Below, in pieces: positions 34,001 through 44,010 of a stretch of 64,000 nt of DNA. Every line of letters starts with the position of its first letter. Positions within the stretch are counted from its first letter, which is position 1. Origin of the DNA: Actinernus sp. WN-2022 (Eukaryota; Cnidaria; Anthozoa; Actiniaria; Actinernidae). The translations under genes and the position numbers were made by a program. A model generated the notes under the pieces. The model worked only from the letters and a program-made list of their open reading frames with translations. It had not been told where the DNA came from and did no database searches. Where the stretch lies: positions 992,001 through 1,056,000 of the forward strand of contig JAOWCC010000744.1 of NCBI GenBank assembly GCA_030867875.1. Reading direction: 5' to 3'.

Positions 34001-34558
34001 TAATTTCGCTCGCAATGCAACTGGACGTGGCGAGTATAAAGTCGAAACCAATGCCTCTACTGAGAAACTTCTGAGAGATCAGAGAAACAATACAGCATTA
34101 ATAAGCTTGCAAATAGTTTTCAACGGAAGAATAGGGTCAAATTATGTTGCTGAACGTGAATCGCGACAATAAGGGTTAAGCTCTCACTTAACCTTCCTTT
34201 CAGAAAGAAAACAAAACACTTTTCAAAGCACGAGGATGATAATAATATACTTACGCATAAACGTCTTAATGGTTGCAGCCATAAACGGCCTTTTTCCTGG
34301 TCCGAAGAGAACAGCGTTGTCGTTCTCTTTCTTTGCAAATTTTTCTAATTTTATGAGCCGCAGCTCATACGTCCTTGTAGTTTCTTCTACATGAACTGCT
34401 GTCTCGTTCTCGGCAGCAAGACGTGAACCTGCCGCGAGATTTTCACTTAAAAAACCCGAGAGGTCAACATCATTTCCTGACGCAGCCAAATATGCCTAAA
34501 TATTAGGACTTCTCTCCTTCGGCTTCGTTTTACACGCTTTCTTGCTCGCTTTCGGCAT
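24951..34558 (-). CDS. Nine-exon tyrosine recombinase gene (Crypton-like), whole span
   Basis: Exons 1-9 are 34558-34255, 32149-32056, 29530-29374, 28501-28384, 28115-28044, 27518-27435, 26117-26017, 25641-25526 and 25068-24951. All eight junctions have GT-AG sites and agree in phase, giving 387 codons. The catalytic set of site-specific tyrosine recombinases is present: Arg205 (FLRGEEPLRLK), Lys242 (LPWSKADKQAKG), His323-x-x-Arg326 (HSIRRSG), Trp349 (AGRW) and Tyr357 (FELYTQDA). Such enzymes cut DNA through a 3'-phosphotyrosine. Cryptons, DIRS elements and some domesticated animal genes use this fold; the many introns and lone setting favour Crypton or a domesticated derivative. The one problem is an in-frame TAG at 34498-34496. 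Either the copy is dead, or another first exon is used. Confidence 0.85.
25526..25641 (-). CDS. Recombinase exon 8, HxxR box
   Basis: Acceptor CAATGTAAG, donor ATG/GTAAGT. Encodes MCKALFEKSYTTHSIRRSGA, then RWAARCGADDSTIKRAGR. HSIRRSGA is the second-arginine box (HxxR), and GADDSTIKRAGRW matches the following helix with Trp in the His/Trp position. Confidence 0.92.
26017..26117 (-). CDS. Recombinase exon 7
   Basis: Acceptor ACTGAAG, donor GAG/GTTAGA (weak). Encodes IRIGYIFPRVAKDNRRCFFT, then PRGVSSYRKAFAE. The G.IFPR segment follows the usual ...SG..G.LFP order. Phase 1 in, phase 0 out. The weak donor is the least certain site in the model. Confidence 0.82.
27435..27518 (-). CDS. Recombinase exon 6
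   Basis: Acceptor AAATTTGTTAG, donor TCAG/GTACAT. Encodes VTLTLWSNPLNPHLCPVTAL, then CVWLISS. The LCPVTAL..WL pattern is characteristic of Crypton/DIRS-type recombinases. Confidence 0.9.
28044..28115 (-). CDS. Recombinase exon 5, catalytic Lys hairpin
   Basis: Acceptor TTTTTGATAG, donor AAAG/GTAATA. Encodes NSGEIPRRLDVKLPWSKADK then QAK. The LPWSKADKQAKG turn corresponds to the beta-hairpin carrying the catalytic lysine. Confidence 0.9.
28384..28501 (-). CDS. Recombinase exon 4, catalytic Arg I
   Basis: Acceptor TAATTGTAG, donor GATG/GTGAGT. Encodes GLRGLWLWTITIFSFGLFLR, then GEEPLRLKMKHVKLPRNYD. The FLRGEEPLRLK segment matches the first-arginine box of tyrosine recombinases (normally LR.SE...L). 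Confidence 0.9.
29374..29530 (-). CDS. Recombinase exon 3
   Basis: Acceptor TTATGTGCAG, donor GAG/GTCAGT. Encodes SKGNYPELGRRAKRPTARDV, RHGMKPYEPKKAPAFSLHDL and TRMRTYCYKTIE, leading into the catalytic domain. Phase 2 in, phase 0 out. Confidence 0.88.
29940..30845. mobile_element. 906-bp DNA transposon (non-autonomous), intron 2
   Basis: Ends CCGTATTTACCCGTGTATTA and ATACACGGGTAAATACGG are terminal inverted repeats, flanked by TA on each side (29938-29939, 30846-30847). Inner repeats GCGGCTTATCTACGGG recur near both ends. A TA target suggests a Tc1/mariner-like mobiliser, but this is inference. A truncated relative is at 31182-31250. Confidence 0.8.
30946..30983 (+). repeat. G-rich run, G-quadruplex candidate
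   Basis: Long G runs separated by single A or AA on the plus strand, in intron 2 of the recombinase gene (C-rich in its transcript). Confidence 0.75.
31182..31250. mobile_element. Truncated relative of the 29940 element
   Basis: ACTGTATTCACTCACGGATA, then AGCCGCACCTTTTTACCCGA and GGGGTGCAGCTTATCTGCG, match the left end of the element at 29940-30845 in order. The opposite end is missing. Confidence 0.65.
31690..31833 (+). mobile_element. Retroelement 3' tail with TTGATTGATTGA repeat
   Basis: ACACAATAAAGTTG followed by TTGATTGATTGATTG is the type of short tandem tail seen at CR1/L2-like LINE 3' ends. Upstream sequence is short and non-coding. Confidence 0.5.
32056..32149 (-). CDS. Recombinase exon 2
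   Basis: Acceptor TTTCACAG, donor AG/GTAAGC. Encodes YLGEPKRKKIGSLNCKGLHP, then PSIKGHEAAF. Phase 1 in, phase 2 out. This is the N-terminal, probably DNA-binding, part. Confidence 0.85.
32940..33640 (+). pseudogene. LINE 3' fragment in intron 1, split by a MITE
   Basis: The plus strand reads VQHRAACFAFNDYSRYSHVT, then PMINQLGWVTLEQRRLLSQV and a VTALTRASLALPSTS segment, the C-terminal block of a CR1-like LINE. It lies antisense to the recombinase gene. Frameshifts are present. Its last codons are separated by the MITE at 33300-33605. Confidence 0.85.
33300..33605. mobile_element. 306-bp MITE with 9-bp target duplication (Mutator-type candidate)
   Basis: Terminal inverted repeats of about 70 bp start TTCCCTGCTAGCAGAGG and end CCTCTGCTAGCAGGGAA. 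The direct repeat TGCCATCCC flanks it at 33291-33299 and 33606-33614. A 9-bp duplication is typical of Mutator-like elements. No transposase inside. Confidence 0.92.
34255..34558 (-). CDS. Recombinase exon 1 (with in-frame TAG)
   Basis: From the ATG at 34558 it reads a basic start, MPKASKKACKTKPKERSPNI, then TAG. It continues in the same frame as AYLAASGNDVDLSGFLSENL to the donor ATGC/GTAAGT (phase 1). TATTTAG just before GCATATTTGG could instead be a splice acceptor, in which case the true first exon lies further upstream and the TAG is not translated. The next in-frame ATG is only a few codons before the donor. Confidence 0.65.
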
Positions 34559-36009
34559 CGTGAATCATTAACATTGGGCCATAGGGCTAAAGAAAAGGAC
34601 ATTCCATTCCATGCATGTATGCGATATGCCGCGCGCGCCAGGACAGGGAAGTGACGTAAAATAATCTTAGCCTTCCTATTGGACGAATAGTGTAGGAACC
34701 TTCCATCGTTCATTATTACTCGGGCTGCCTGTGGCAGCGCCGAGTCTTAAAATGCAAGTCGTTTTTTTTTATTTTTTTATTATTATTCAGTGTAGCACGC
34801 GATCTGCGCATGCGTTAAAGGTCAAATTCACACCAATCAGATTGCACTGTGCTGGTCACGCAACAATCGCCAGGTTAATGTATTTACAGAATTTAATACA
34901 GTAAATCAAAATGGTCGACCCGCGAGGGCGAAAGCCTTCCAACAGGCTCAGGATATTTCAACTGGCGCTCTTGTTGACCATAAAAATACATGAACAACCA
35001 GGAGCCGTAATACATTCGATCAGCGCTGTTTGGACAGATCCAATGTACATTTAGAAACGTAAGCGAAATACAATATCCAAACACGTTTGGATATCAACGG
35101 GTATCGAATTATCATCAAAGGTTAGATCTCGTCAGGCGCGCTCAGATAAGAAAGTTCAAAGCTCTCAGACAAGGCGAGACAAGGAGATATCTCTTTCAAG
35201 AAGCATGAACTGTCAGCAAAGAGAGAGGGAAAAGTATTTGAAATGCACAGCGCTAGCTGAAATAGGGCATATATATAATATCTGAGACGTTAAATTACGT
35301 TACTGTGAAGAGGATCAAAATTCAAGTTTTGTAGCTTCAGACTGTCTTCTGCCGTGACTCGTGAGAGAAATTGGAAAAGATCTAGCTGTTTCATTCAGAC
35401 ACTGGCAAATTTATTGAAAGCTACGGGCTTACTTTATGAGATTATTATTCATTGTGGAATGAAAGGAAACAGGTTAGCTGAAAGTTAAGTTCGAGGTAGG
35501 CTTCGACTTTCATTCTGTAAGTAAACTCTTTTTGATTTGAATAAATTTCCTCTCAGTTTGTCTGTTAATGTACTTTTTCTTCTAATTATCGCTTTATTTA
35601 ACATCTGTGATTTAGAGTATGCGTACCTCAGAATAAATTATTTGAAAGGTCAACTGAATTCTTGTGTCGATTAAGCGCAAATGTTTTTTGTGAAACAGTC
35701 TGTGTATATGAGAAGCGGCTTAATAGAAGAGCTTTCTCATTTATAGGAATTACAATTGTTTTTCTTGCTATGAAATTTATGTTTCATTTCACATTTATTC
35801 ATACAGTTTTAGCCGGACATTCCCCCGAGTTTTTGATCTATTTTCAATCAAATTCAAAGTCTGAATATGTCATTGTATTGCATTTATACACTTGAATTGC
35901 CAGTATTCTGTTGTTCGAATCCTGCGTTCTCATAGTCATGCCATAAAAGCGATTAATAGACCAGTCTGTTTTTTTGACGTTCTCACTGGCGAATTAAAGC
36001 ACGACTTGA
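34559..36009. other. Upstream of the recombinase gene; no gene recognised
   Basis: Contains two short blocks of dispersed-repeat type: ACTCGGGCTGCCTGTGGCAG at about 34717 and CCGCGAGGGCGAAAGCC at about 34920. A plus-strand frame of 77 codons near 35662 has no recognisable domain. The recombinase promoter should lie here, but I could not define it. Confidence 0.4.
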
Positions 36010-36091
36010 TACTAAGAGGATTTCAAATGAAAGTGTATTTCATCTTCAATCTCATGTGGCCCGAGTGAAAGCCCAGATGGGCTCTTGTTAT
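36010..36091. repeat. 82-bp direct repeat, left copy
   Basis: TACTAAGAGGATTTCAAATG through GATGGGCTCTTGTTAT is repeated with almost no change at 37343-37424. It contains the hairpin AGCCCAGATGGGCT. Confidence 0.9.
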
Positions 36092-36107
36092 TATTTGTGG
36101 GGGTCTT

Positions 36108-36198
36108 CGTTTTATAGGTCTTCGGTCTTCGGTCTTCGTTTTATAGGTCTTCGGTCTTCGGTCTTCGGTCTTCGTTTTATAGGTCTTCGTTTTATAGA
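36108..36198. repeat. GGTCTTC microsatellite
   Basis: Repeats of GGTCTTCGGTCTTCG and TTCGTTTTATA. Chance open frames follow from it and are not genes. Confidence 0.9.
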
Positions 36199-36379
36199 CA
36201 CCCTTAAATTTACCGTAAGTTGGATCAGAGAGTATTGAGATCACGTTATTTCGTTCCAGCGAGGATATTGACCTAGCGGAAACGGTACAAGCTATCGAAG
36301 GATTTTACTTATAATCATCCACGTCTACTTAACAACAGGAATAGTTATGTGCCAAGGCATGGGCAAAGATTGAGTTTCC

Positions 36380-37210
36380 CAGATTACAGATGAAAGTAGA
36401 GAACTTAATGAACGTAAGAAACAGAGGTCATGCGCGACATGCATGCTTGAGAAAGTGAACATGTTCAACACTTTATGTTATACTAAGAAAACAAAACAAA
36501 TTACAGAGCCTGCAAGTTCACAAATCAATGAAAAACCCCAAGAGCCTGTAGTTTTGGATCAACATATCCTTGAAACTCCAAAAGCAACATACACATGAGT
36601 CAAATTCAAACCGGAAGAGACGGAATTCTTTAGATTATTCACGAGGATAAATTTGTTAGCCCGCAATAAGAACTCACTCGCTGCTTTAATGACCTTGATT
36701 TGTAACATGGAAGCTGACCTAACTGATATGCGTAATGAATTCTTACTCTCGTCACATCAAAACGAAACTCAGTCATTTGGAAGACAAATTAGTGCAGCAA
36801 GATAATATATACAAGACCGAGATGCTGCATGTCATCGCGTATTATTGACCTAGAAGTTGAAAATGGCGATTTGAAAACGGATATAATAAAGCTGAGATCC
36901 GACTTTCAAACTTTAAAAACAAAATCAAGAATACAAAAAAGAAGACAATGAAAGACCAAGGTCTCCAGTGTACCGAGACTACCCAACCTACTGAAGCTTA
37001 TCAGTTTGTTCAAGAGCCATCTTTCTTACATGACAACCCGGCCGATCCCTATTCATCAGAATACATTTTCTGTGCTAAATGACGAGAGTTTACAATCACC
37101 TGACCGACAACCCACTACTAAAGAAAGGGACCATGAAGTACGGTAGTACGATTAATTCTCGGGTCCAAAACAATGAATATATGCCTGCTCAAATGCAGTG
37201 TGTTAAACGA
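36380..37210 (+). pseudogene. Degenerate coding-like region between the direct repeats
   Basis: One plus-strand frame around 36600-36803 reads VKFKPEETEFFRLFTRINLL, then ARNKNSLAALMTLICNMEAD. Upstream and downstream continuations in shifted frames are Lys/Glu-rich and suggest a coiled-coil protein. Stops and frameshifts are present. I recognise no family. The flanking 82-bp repeats suggest a small retroelement unit. Confidence 0.4.
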
Positions 37211-37342
37211 ATAAGTAGTGTTGAAATTAAAAGGTCGACATATTAAATTACATATATACTAGGGGAGCAGAGAATGAAAGTCACAGCGCTACCGGCCACT
37301 AAAGACTGCTAAATTCAGCTAATAATTATTCCCTTTGGTTAT

Positions 37343-37424
37343 TACTAAGAGGATTTCAAATGAAAGTGTATTACATCTTCAATCTCATGTGGCCCGAGTG
37401 AAAGCCCAGATGGGCTCTTGTTAT
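37343..37424. repeat. 82-bp direct repeat, right copy
   Basis: Matches 36010-36091 almost perfectly, including the GAGTGAAAGCCCAGATGGGC core. Confidence 0.9.
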
Positions 37425-37997
37425 GTATAGAGTCGATCATGCGTATCGTAGATGTCAACTGAACAGAACGGCTATTACCAATGGCCATTACAAACACAGA
37501 ACTGATACAAAGTGATAAATACGTACCAACTTACTAAAGTAATACCATTAGATGTGTACTTCATGATCAGTTGTTACCAATGTTATAGCAATAAAATAGA
37601 TTAATAAATCACAAATCTACATAATTGAAAGTGAAGGAAGGATCCAGATGTTTCGTTGGATGAACTTTGTTTATCGACACTGTAGAATACAGCAGCGTTG
37701 TTTTGACTCGTTTCGACTCATTTACGATTGTGACAATGGTAGTTCGTCCTTTGAGCAAACCGATTTCTTTACCCTTCATAGTTGTATTAAGTATAACTGA
37801 ATTTGTTTTGTGGTTGTTGAATTTTTTTAATTATTTTTCACTTCAAAGTTCTCATGTTGGACAAACTGTGCTGAGCAACAGAACTAAAACGAAACCAATT
37901 TAAAATGAAAATTATGCTTAAAAGTTATTATAAACCAAACAAAAAAAGTAGAAAACAGTTTCAAACCGCATTACAGTTCTCAGACAGTTCTTTAGAA
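37425..37997. other. No gene seen
   Basis: A 78-codon plus-strand frame (37667-37903) has no recognisable domain. Otherwise AT-rich. Confidence 0.4.
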
Positions 37998-39005
37998 TTA
38001 CAATACAATACAATACAATACAATACAATCTTTATTTACTCAAATGGGAAATACTAAAAATATACAGAAGTGGACAAACATATAAAGGTAGATAAAATTG
38101 TTAGGCAATATTTTGAGTTTGAGAAGTTTGAGCCTGGGAGCTAAGTGAACCGTGAGGTTTTCGAGTTAGCCCCCAGCCTTTGAAAGTATTTTACAAACAG
38201 AGAAAAAGGACAATAAGGAATGAAGGTTTATAGTAAAACAAGAATAGCTAAAGATTATCATGATATTTGAGACTACTGGACAATTTCAATATTTACAATA
38301 GGTTATTTATCTAGAATGTTTTTTTTTTTTTTTTTTTTTTTTACTTAATATGTTGTTCTGACAGTAGATAGTGTTTTATTTTTTTTGCGAAGACAAAAAC
38401 ACTAAGGTCTTTTAGGTGGCTAGGAATATCCTGCCAGAGATCAATTGCCTGATATGAAAGCATTTGTTTGCCAGTATTAGTTCGGACAAGCAAAACTCGA
38501 GGTTACGCCTTCTGGTAAACTGTAATTCATTTGAAATATAAAGACCAACGCCTCCAGCTGCTGTTTTCGAATTAGTATGCAAGAATTGGTATCCGGGTAT
38601 GCTAATATTAATGCAGCTGTTTTCATTCAATTTCGTTTCAGAAATAGCGATAATATCTGGAGTTTCCTTTACTGTAAGTAAAATGTCGTGTAATAGGGAT
38701 ATATTCTTCGTTAGACTACGCATGTTGCAATGGAATATGGAAAATCCGTTTCGTTTTTTTGCCTGATGAAATAAATTACCAGTTTGCTTTATGGTACAGT
38801 ATTTGGACTCGAGATAGCTTTCATGCATATTTATCTCGGACTCAGACTCTTTATCTGGAGGTTCGATAATATCTTTGAATAAATCTTTTTCGTTTAATAG
38901 ACGATTTGAGGACGAATAAACCCAAACACCAGTCGCTCTGAGAAACTCTTCGGGATCTAAGTCGTGGAATGGGAGTTCGCTTAGTGTATTACTGCAAGGA
39001 TTCAT
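37998..39005 (-). pseudogene. LINE ORF2 with giant internal deletion (minus strand)
   Basis: The minus strand from 39005 reads an ORF2 start ending in the endonuclease core: FSIFHCNMRSLTKNISLLHD, DIIAISETKLNENS, SIPGYQFLHTNSKTAAGGVG. Near 38490 it jumps to the extreme RT end (QMLSYQAIDLWQDIPSHLKD), so nearly the whole endonuclease tail and reverse transcriptase are missing. The 3' side has an A run (T run on plus at 38321-38342) and ends in AATAAAG plus (TTGTA)n at 37998-38030. Confidence 0.88.
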
Positions 39006-39849
39006 TAGATTCCATTTAGTACATAATTAAAGTAATTTTCAAATTTCAGAAGGATATTCCAAGCAATCATTTTACAGTCATAGATAGATCTTACTTGATA
39101 TGTCTTTGCAATAATAGAGGTAGATCAACTGTTAAGCTTCAGTGTGCTATTTATGTCTTATTGTAATTCTCACAAATATTCATGATCACCAACCCTTCAA
39201 AAGAATCCCACGACTGCCACGTACGTACTTGCTGCTGTCAAGTCTGAATTCTGAGAAACCCAGGAAGTTGATTGTCTTGTAACATTTGCATATTCTCCGT
39301 GTTATGTTTTCCGGGGGACTGACATACATCACGAAGTTTTAACTGCTACCAATATTTAAGCGATTTACTCAATGCGTTAGAAATTACTTGCTTCAAACAC
39401 CATCAGACAGCTTTCTTGTTCCCAGACCTTTCTTAGATCGCTCGAAAAGCGTGAAACCGTGCAAAATCTGATTCCCATTTGGGTACAGTTGTTGTAGCCA
39501 AAGTTTAGCAAATTTTGTAAGACGTACCACAATCAGCTCTATGGATATTTAAACGAAACGTTCAAGCCATTTCTTGTAATCTAAATCACCATCTTTACTT
39601 TAACTTTGAAAGTTCAGTTCTTTTCAAAGAGAATATCTTAAAGACGAGTTACTACTAAAATGCGCTTCTTTCTTGAGCTCTTCATTAGTTTACCCCTCCT
39701 GACAGCAAGCTTCTAATCCATGGTGCCCATGGTAACTAGAGATCCACACGCCTAGATCACGTGTTGTTCACAAGGTATAAGAAATTACGCAGAGCGTTGT
39801 GCCACAAAGTCTGGGGAAGACGCTGACATTGAAACAACGCAAAGAAAAG
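39006..39849. other. Upstream region of the TRIM gene
   Basis: No other gene. The promoter and 5' UTR of the TRIM gene must lie here, but I could not place a TATA box or start site with confidence. Confidence 0.4.
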
Positions 39850-40954
39850 ATGGCATTTGAAGAGATCATAAGGGAATTTTCGCAGAAGTTAAAATGTGGC
39901 ATATGCGTAGAGATATTCACGGAACCGAAAACTCTACCATGCTTGCACAGTTATTGCGAAAATTGTATAACAAGCTGGTGGAGAAGGTGCCAAGGAAGCC
40001 ACCAGCCCTTCCAATGTCCGGAGTGCCGCTCGGTAATAGAGCTACCGAATGGAATAACAGATCTTCGCTCGTCCTTTTATCTGGATGGCATGCTAGAGCT
40101 CTTTACAGCCTTTACTTCAACGGTTTCCAGTCAAGAAAACCAAAGAACAGTGTGTGGCAGCTGCGAGAAAGCTGGCGTCATTGCTGCGTTTTGTTCCAAT
40201 TGCAGTGACCTTCTATGCGAACGATGCGTCGAAATACACAGACAACTCAAAGCCTTTCGTGATCATCGAATTGTTTTGCTACGTGAATTCCAGTCCGTAG
40301 ATGTTCAAGATTTCTTACAACGACCCCTCTTTTGTAGGGAAGAAAACCATGAACGCAAAGAACTGGAATACTTTTGTTGCCGAAAGTGCGTTTGCCAAAA
40401 GTGTGTGACGCTAACTCACAAGACACACGATTTCACAAGCATGGAGGAGGCAGCAGAAGAAGCGAAAGCAGCAATGATGGAACAAGCCGAACGTGTAAAG
40501 AAGGCAGTTACATCTTGTCATACTGTACTGACCAGTTCGCAAAAGGAGTTAGCTGATAAACAAAAAGAATCAGCCTTAGCTCGACGCGAAGTGCACGAGA
40601 GCGTCGAAGCTGCAATTTGTAAGCTGAAAGAACACGAAGCGGAAGTGATGGCAAAAATAGACGAGGTACAGAACAAACAAGAAACCTCGCATAGCGTCCT
40701 GCAAGAAGATTTGGAGCTGAAGATTGGCCAACTGGCAAGTTATGTGGAATACGTAGAAGGAATAGTTAACAGAAACCTGAAAACCGAGGTTTTGCAAACC
40801 CAGTCAACTACTGCTCAGCGTGGACAAGAACTGCTGGTCGCACATGAGAAACAAAGACCACAACTACGAGAACATACATCAGTGTATTACGAGACGAGTG
40901 AAAACGTTCATGAAGCTCTAAATGTTGGGAAGTTGGTGATTTCAAGCTGTGCAG
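39850..40954 (+). CDS. TRIM-NHL protein, exon 1 (RING, B-boxes, coiled coil)
   Basis: The ATG at 39850 starts MAFEEIIREFSQKLKCGIC. A C3HC4 RING occupies about residues 16-59 (C16, C19, C31, H33, C36, C39, C56, C59), the E2-binding unit of E3 ubiquitin ligases. Two B-boxes follow (about 100-145, starting VCGSCEKAG; about 155-205, with CREENHERKELEYFCCRKCV), then a long Glu/Lys/Ala-rich coiled coil to about 340. The open frame extends 17 codons upstream without an ATG. The exon ends GCAG/GTAACT in phase 1. The domain order is that of TRIM2/3/71-like proteins, a class known to be expanded in cnidarians. An orthologue cannot be named from sequence alone. Confidence 0.95.
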
Positions 40955-43197
40955 GTAACTAATCTTTTTACCTTGTTCTTGTTTTTGTAGCAAAATATCC
41001 AACGATTTTAAATTTCTTTATTTTCTTTATTATAACTTTATAACTCTCCACCGTATAACGTTTCTGTTTTAAAGAAAACTAACAGATATCAATATTTGAA
41101 TATTCTACTAAGTTCTTAATATTTTCTATTAATTTAATATTTTGCCTATATTACATGACAACATTTCTGGATTGATTGGCTAAGAGCAGTGTAGTTCGAG
41201 TATACCAGCGCTAACAGCAGTGCACAATGTTTATGCTGAGATTCTGACGTAACTGTATCGTAGTAGTATTGGATATTGTGTATATTTCTATCTCATATTT
41301 TTAAATAAAGAAAGGTTAAAATACGTTAACACTGCTGAAAATTGCTTCGATGTAGTTTCAGTTTTTGTTCGTGCGCTGCCTACCCGCTACATAATGACAC
41401 TTTCCAACAAAGAGCGCGCTTGTAACTTTATGAATGCGCAACTGAATAAACAATGTATTCCTCCCCTCCCCACTGGAGGATTTTTTTTGCAGCCACTGAT
41501 ACGATACTGAAGAAACGATCCGCGCATCATTGATATTGTAGTTTATATGCTTGGTTTTTGTATTCTCCAACATTTCAGCTTCCTTCTTAATTCAGGGAAT
41601 ACTGGTACCATAATAGTCTCCATTGGGGAGGGGACGAGCAATCCTTTGACGGGTTATGTTCTTCGCATTTCTTGCAGCTTGGCATCTCGAGGAGAGTGAT
41701 TTACGCAAATTCGCGAGTGCTTTGTCTTACGCTGTACTTCAGGCTAATTCTGATCATCTTCGTTTGTATTTTTACTACAGTTCCTTCAGTGCTCCTTATT
41801 AGTCTTGTGTTGTGACGTGAAGTTTACTATAACAACGAGTTTAACCCACAAAATATGTTTTGTATAACTTGATGATCACATGCGCGAGTCACTGGAGTCG
41901 TGTAAGCGATCGGACCGGCTCAGTGTGAGCATAATTATACAGTTTGATAGTTTGGGGCGGAGATAATGGCTATCAGTTTCCAAAGAGCAAGATGGTGAGA
42001 AGCAAATCATTTTCTTCTATTGGCCTTCGATAAAGTTCAAATACAATTAGCATTTACAACTACGTTCTCGATTACAGTTGATTGCCGGTGCAGTAAACTT
42101 CACCCGGGGAGAACAGCGGTTCTTTGTGCTGGGAATCGCGAGAAAATGGTGGGAATTGGTAGGCTCGTGATCAGGGAATTTACAGGGAATTTATTTAATT
42201 TTTAAATGAAAATAAATCGGACAACTTTTGAAAAAAGACACCACAGCTCAAACAGGCTTAAGTCGCATGATGGCCCCAAAACTACAAGATATATTAATCC
42301 AACGGCCTTGGTATTTTTATCACCCAGTAATTTAATATATTTTCCTGTCAAAGAGCTACTGTAGGTTTTCTTCTAACACTACCTATTAGATATACTAGTT
42401 TTTTTTTTTTATGTAGGTTATTAAAATATTATCATTCGGATTTCTTGTGAACATTTGAATCAGTTCTAACTTGTGTGTTTTTCAAAGAGCTCAATTTTTT
42501 TTGGCTGTACGGGCTCGCGCAATTGTGATAGTTTTTGAATGTGACTTGAGGCCATGCGAGGAATTAGCGATGCAAACTTCTCGCTAACTTGTGACAACGC
42601 TAGGGGCCCTTTTACTTTACTTTGACAAAACTACAGATCAAATATTATAGTTTACTTGAATATATGGACTCTAATGCGAGAAAACTCGTGTACATTACTA
42701 ATTCCGACAAATGTCGGAATTAAAGTTTTAGATATGATGTTCAAGAACTTCAGAGATGTCGCACAGGACTCGCATGCATGTAGCCGAACATATGAAATCG
42801 CTGACATATCCATAAATGCAAATAGCTTCAACAAACCAACGAAGCAGGTTTCAGTTTTGGAAAAAAGGTCAAAAGTTGTTTAAAAACAACTGAATTCCTA
42901 ACGAACTGTTGTACACCTGAGTGCATGAAAGCTAGTGCATGCAGCTTCTTGTTGCTAATACTTAACAAATAAAGAAGCCTTAGACATGCTTTATATTGGA
43001 ATACAAATCTGTATTGTTTTGGGCTTGTTTCACTTCTAGTTTTTTCACTCTTCCTTATCCCAATCAGAACAGACGAGTTCGCCGTTAATTTTGACACTGA
43101 TTTTGAAAGGGTGCACACATGGCGCGAAATACAGTATTTGTATGGGAATTTTCCGTAATATCGAATTTCTGAAATATTTTACCGTCTGCAAACTTAA

Positions 43198-43399
43198 GAT
43201 ACCAGGCAAAAGATTAACTGTTCAAAATTTGAGAGATGTAGCTGTGCTGGGAAGCGAACACGATTGCACGCTGCCCAGTAGACTTTTTCAAAGTCCTTCT
43301 TAGCAGCCAGTGACTCAGCGAGTTCGACTTGGAGCAAGTCTAGCTTCCCAGCACAGTACATCCCTCAAATTTTCATCAGTTAACATTTCACCTGGTATC
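43198..43399. mobile_element. 202-bp MITE, TTAA target site
   Basis: Ends GATACCAGGCAAAAGATTAA and the complementary TTAACATTTCACCTGGTATC are flanked by TTAA at 43194-43197 and 43400-43403. Pairing extends inward through AAATTTGAGAGATGTA and GCTGTGCTGGGAAGC. It sits directly beside an AGTGCCTATGAAGC element end (43404). Confidence 0.85.
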
Positions 43400-43834
43400 T
43401 TAAAGTGCCTATGAAGCGAAAAATCAACCCCGTTTTTATTTTATTTTAATTTTTAGTCTCCCCTGAGTCATTTTGAGGAATTAAATATACATTTGGAGAG
43501 CGCGAACGTTATTTTTCTCCTTGTCGAAGTTATACATAATTGTCAATTTTTATTCCGTTAAAGTTGCAAATCACATGCGTGACACAGTTGGTTTGGACAT
43601 CCTATTCGTCTTCGTAAATAATACAAAATACAGTGCTTTATTTTGTCTAATTCTCATTCTAAATATATCTTACTTGAGGGGCCTTGCTATCTGTCATTTT
43701 TTTTTCTTAAAGAAGCCTTGCCGTGGCCATATTTTGATTTTGGTGAATATAAATGTCACACCACATGACGTCACGCATGTGATTAGCGTTATTTATAAAC
43801 GGCACAGAAATAGACCAGTTCGCGGTAAATGGGG

Positions 43835-44010
43835 TGCAAACATGGCACGAAATCCTGACGAAATACAGTGTTTGTATGGGATTCGATAGGAATCCGATGC
43901 CAAATAAAATCCGTAAAATCAATGTCTGTAAATTTTCACGCGGAATTTGACTCGTTTTTACAGTGAAATCGGATTCCCGTACAAACACTGTATTTCGCGC
44001 CATGTTTGCA
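43835..44010. mobile_element. Foldback / MITE-like
   Basis: TGCAAACATGGCACGAAAT with CAGTGTTTGTATGGGA at the left pairs with TCCCGTACAAACACTG and ATTTCGCGCCATGTTTGCA at the right. A related single arm occurs at 43113-43150. Confidence 0.75.

Noticed and set aside
34893..35084. Minus-strand frame upstream of the recombinase as its missing first exon
   Set aside because: Composition is unlike the gene, and no donor in suitable phase was found.
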